From positions 1 through 6,719 of the forward strand of contig CAMNNN010000081.1 of the NCBI GenBank assembly GCA_946545505.1: 6,719 nucleotides of DNA, given 5' to 3'. Below the pieces are notes generated by a model. The model did no database searches, was not told the DNA's origin, and was given only the letters and a program-made list of their open reading frames with translations. The stretch comes from an uncultured Clostridia bacterium. GTDB taxonomy: Bacteria; Bacillota; Clostridia; Saccharofermentanales; Saccharofermentanaceae. Shown in pieces: positions 6,066 to 6,719 of this stretch. The stretch's first letter is position 1. Every line of letters starts with the position of its first letter. The position numbers and the translations under genes were made by a program.

Positions 6066-6719
6066 TTAGATCTCGTCAATAAGCGTGATGATCTGCTTGA
6101 TAGACATGAGGCGGTCGTCGACTTCCTTGGCACGATGGTACCTCAGGATATCCTCCGCCGTCTGCTGCATCGCAGGGAAAGCCGCACGCGTCAGCTGGTT
6201 CGCATAGATAACGATGTTGACGCCGTGGGAAGCGAGCTCCTCTTCGGTAATCACATTAAAGGAAGAAGGAACAACGACGATCGGCGTATCCTTATCCTCT
6301 GCTCTGAACTTATCGCAGAACTCGACGATCTCGGCGGGGTCCTTCTTACGTGAGTGGATCATGATACCGTCGGCGCCTGCCTTAACGAAAGCTCTCGCTC
6401 TCTCCAGCGCATCTTCCATCCCCTGCTCCAGGATAAGGCTCTCGATACGCGCGATGATCATGAAGTCATCGGTCAGCTGCGCACGCTTGCCGGCAGCGAT
6501 CTTCGCGCTCATCTCTTCGATGGTAGCCTGTGTCTGCTTTACCTCCGTGCCGAACAGGGAGTTCTTCTTAAGGCCTTTCTTGTCCTCGATAATGACCGCT
6601 GACACGCCCATGCGCTCGAGGGATCTTACAGTGTATACGAAATGCTCCGTAAGTCCGCCCGTGTCGCCATCGAAGATGATAGGCTTCGTCGTGACTTCCA
6701 TAATGTCGTCGATAGTCCT
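6066..6719 (-). CDS. pepM: Phosphoenolpyruvate mutase, C-terminal part (5' end beyond the right edge)
   Basis: The enzyme converts phosphoenolpyruvate to phosphonopyruvate, creating the C-P bond and starting nearly all phosphonate biosynthesis. The visible 217 residues carry the diagnostic EDK-x5-NS motif (EDKKGLKKNS, fragment residues 45-54), which separates mutases from isocitrate-lyase-type relatives. They also carry DGDTGG with the Mg2+-binding acids (D17, D19), ARIESLI (R91), GADGIMIHSRKKDP (H122) and PIVVVPSSFN. The frame stays open through the right edge, so the ATG at 6701 is internal: it would drop the first barrel strands, roughly 50-60 residues. The DGDTGG form (rather than DGDTGYGN) recalls mutases that carry an extra N-terminal nucleotidyltransferase domain; whether one is present here cannot be seen. 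It is the first gene of the visible operon, 18 nt before the decarboxylase, and should act in the cytoplasm. Confidence 0.95.
   Translation of the reverse strand, partial: RTIDDIMEVTTKPIIFDGDTGGLTEHFVYTVRSLERMGVSAVIIEDKKGLKKNSLFGTEVKQTQATIEEMSAKIAAGKRAQLTDDFMIIARIESLILEQGMEDALERARAFVKAGADGIMIHSRKKDPAEIVEFCDKFRAEDKDTPIVVVPSSFNVITEEELASHGVNIVIYANQLTRAAFPAMQQTAEDILRYHRAKEVDDRLMSIKQIITLIDEI

Noticed and set aside
6066..6701. A complete mutase starting at ATG 6701
   Set aside because: The frame stays open to the window edge and the protein would lack the first barrel strands. The methionine is internal.

Overview
The window looks like a chromosomal segment of an anaerobic Firmicute, most likely class Clostridia. 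The grounds are AGGAGG-type ribosome binding sites a short distance before most starts, tightly packed co-directional genes, a small TSCPD-domain protein of a type common in Clostridia, and moderate GC (about 55% in a sampled line of the operon, about 42% in a sampled line of the nuclease-like gene). This is inference from style and gene content; no marker gene is present.

The right two thirds (about 2190-6719, all minus strand) is one compact operon for making and activating a phosphonate. Reading in the direction of transcription it holds: phosphoenolpyruvate mutase (5' end beyond the window edge), which makes the C-P bond; a thiamine-diphosphate phosphonopyruvate decarboxylase; a two-domain protein joining a LicC/PntC-like cytidylyltransferase to a class I/II PLP aminotransferase; a TetR-family regulator; and an 82-residue TSCPD protein. 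A strong intrinsic terminator at 2191-2224 closes the operon. The expected route is phosphoenolpyruvate to phosphonopyruvate to phosphonoacetaldehyde to 2-aminoethylphosphonate (AEP) to CMP-AEP, an activated donor for decorating a surface glycan or lipid. The transferase that would use CMP-AEP is not in the window.

The left third is different. A truncated membrane protein (minus strand, 1-205) is divergent from a GtrB/DPM1-like polyprenyl-phosphate glycosyltransferase (266-1195, plus); both fit cell-envelope glycan work. Between them lies an 8-bp palindromic -10 box that could serve both directions.

Between the glycosyltransferase and the phosphonate operon sits an orphan gene (1342-2115, minus) that I read as a PD-(D/E)xK-like nuclease-fold protein. 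It looks more AT-rich than the operon and lacks a clear ribosome binding site. Its 3' end abuts an unusual block, 1214-1333: two 52-bp units with the same layout (ATTACCA, 5 nt, ACTACCA, 26 nt, TGGTAAT) spaced by 10 bp, enclosed by a perfect 10-bp inverted repeat. The same ACTACCA word lies directly against the start codon of that gene. This nuclease-like gene with its repeat block is the least explained part of the window. The fused cytidylyltransferase-aminotransferase is the most interesting enzyme.
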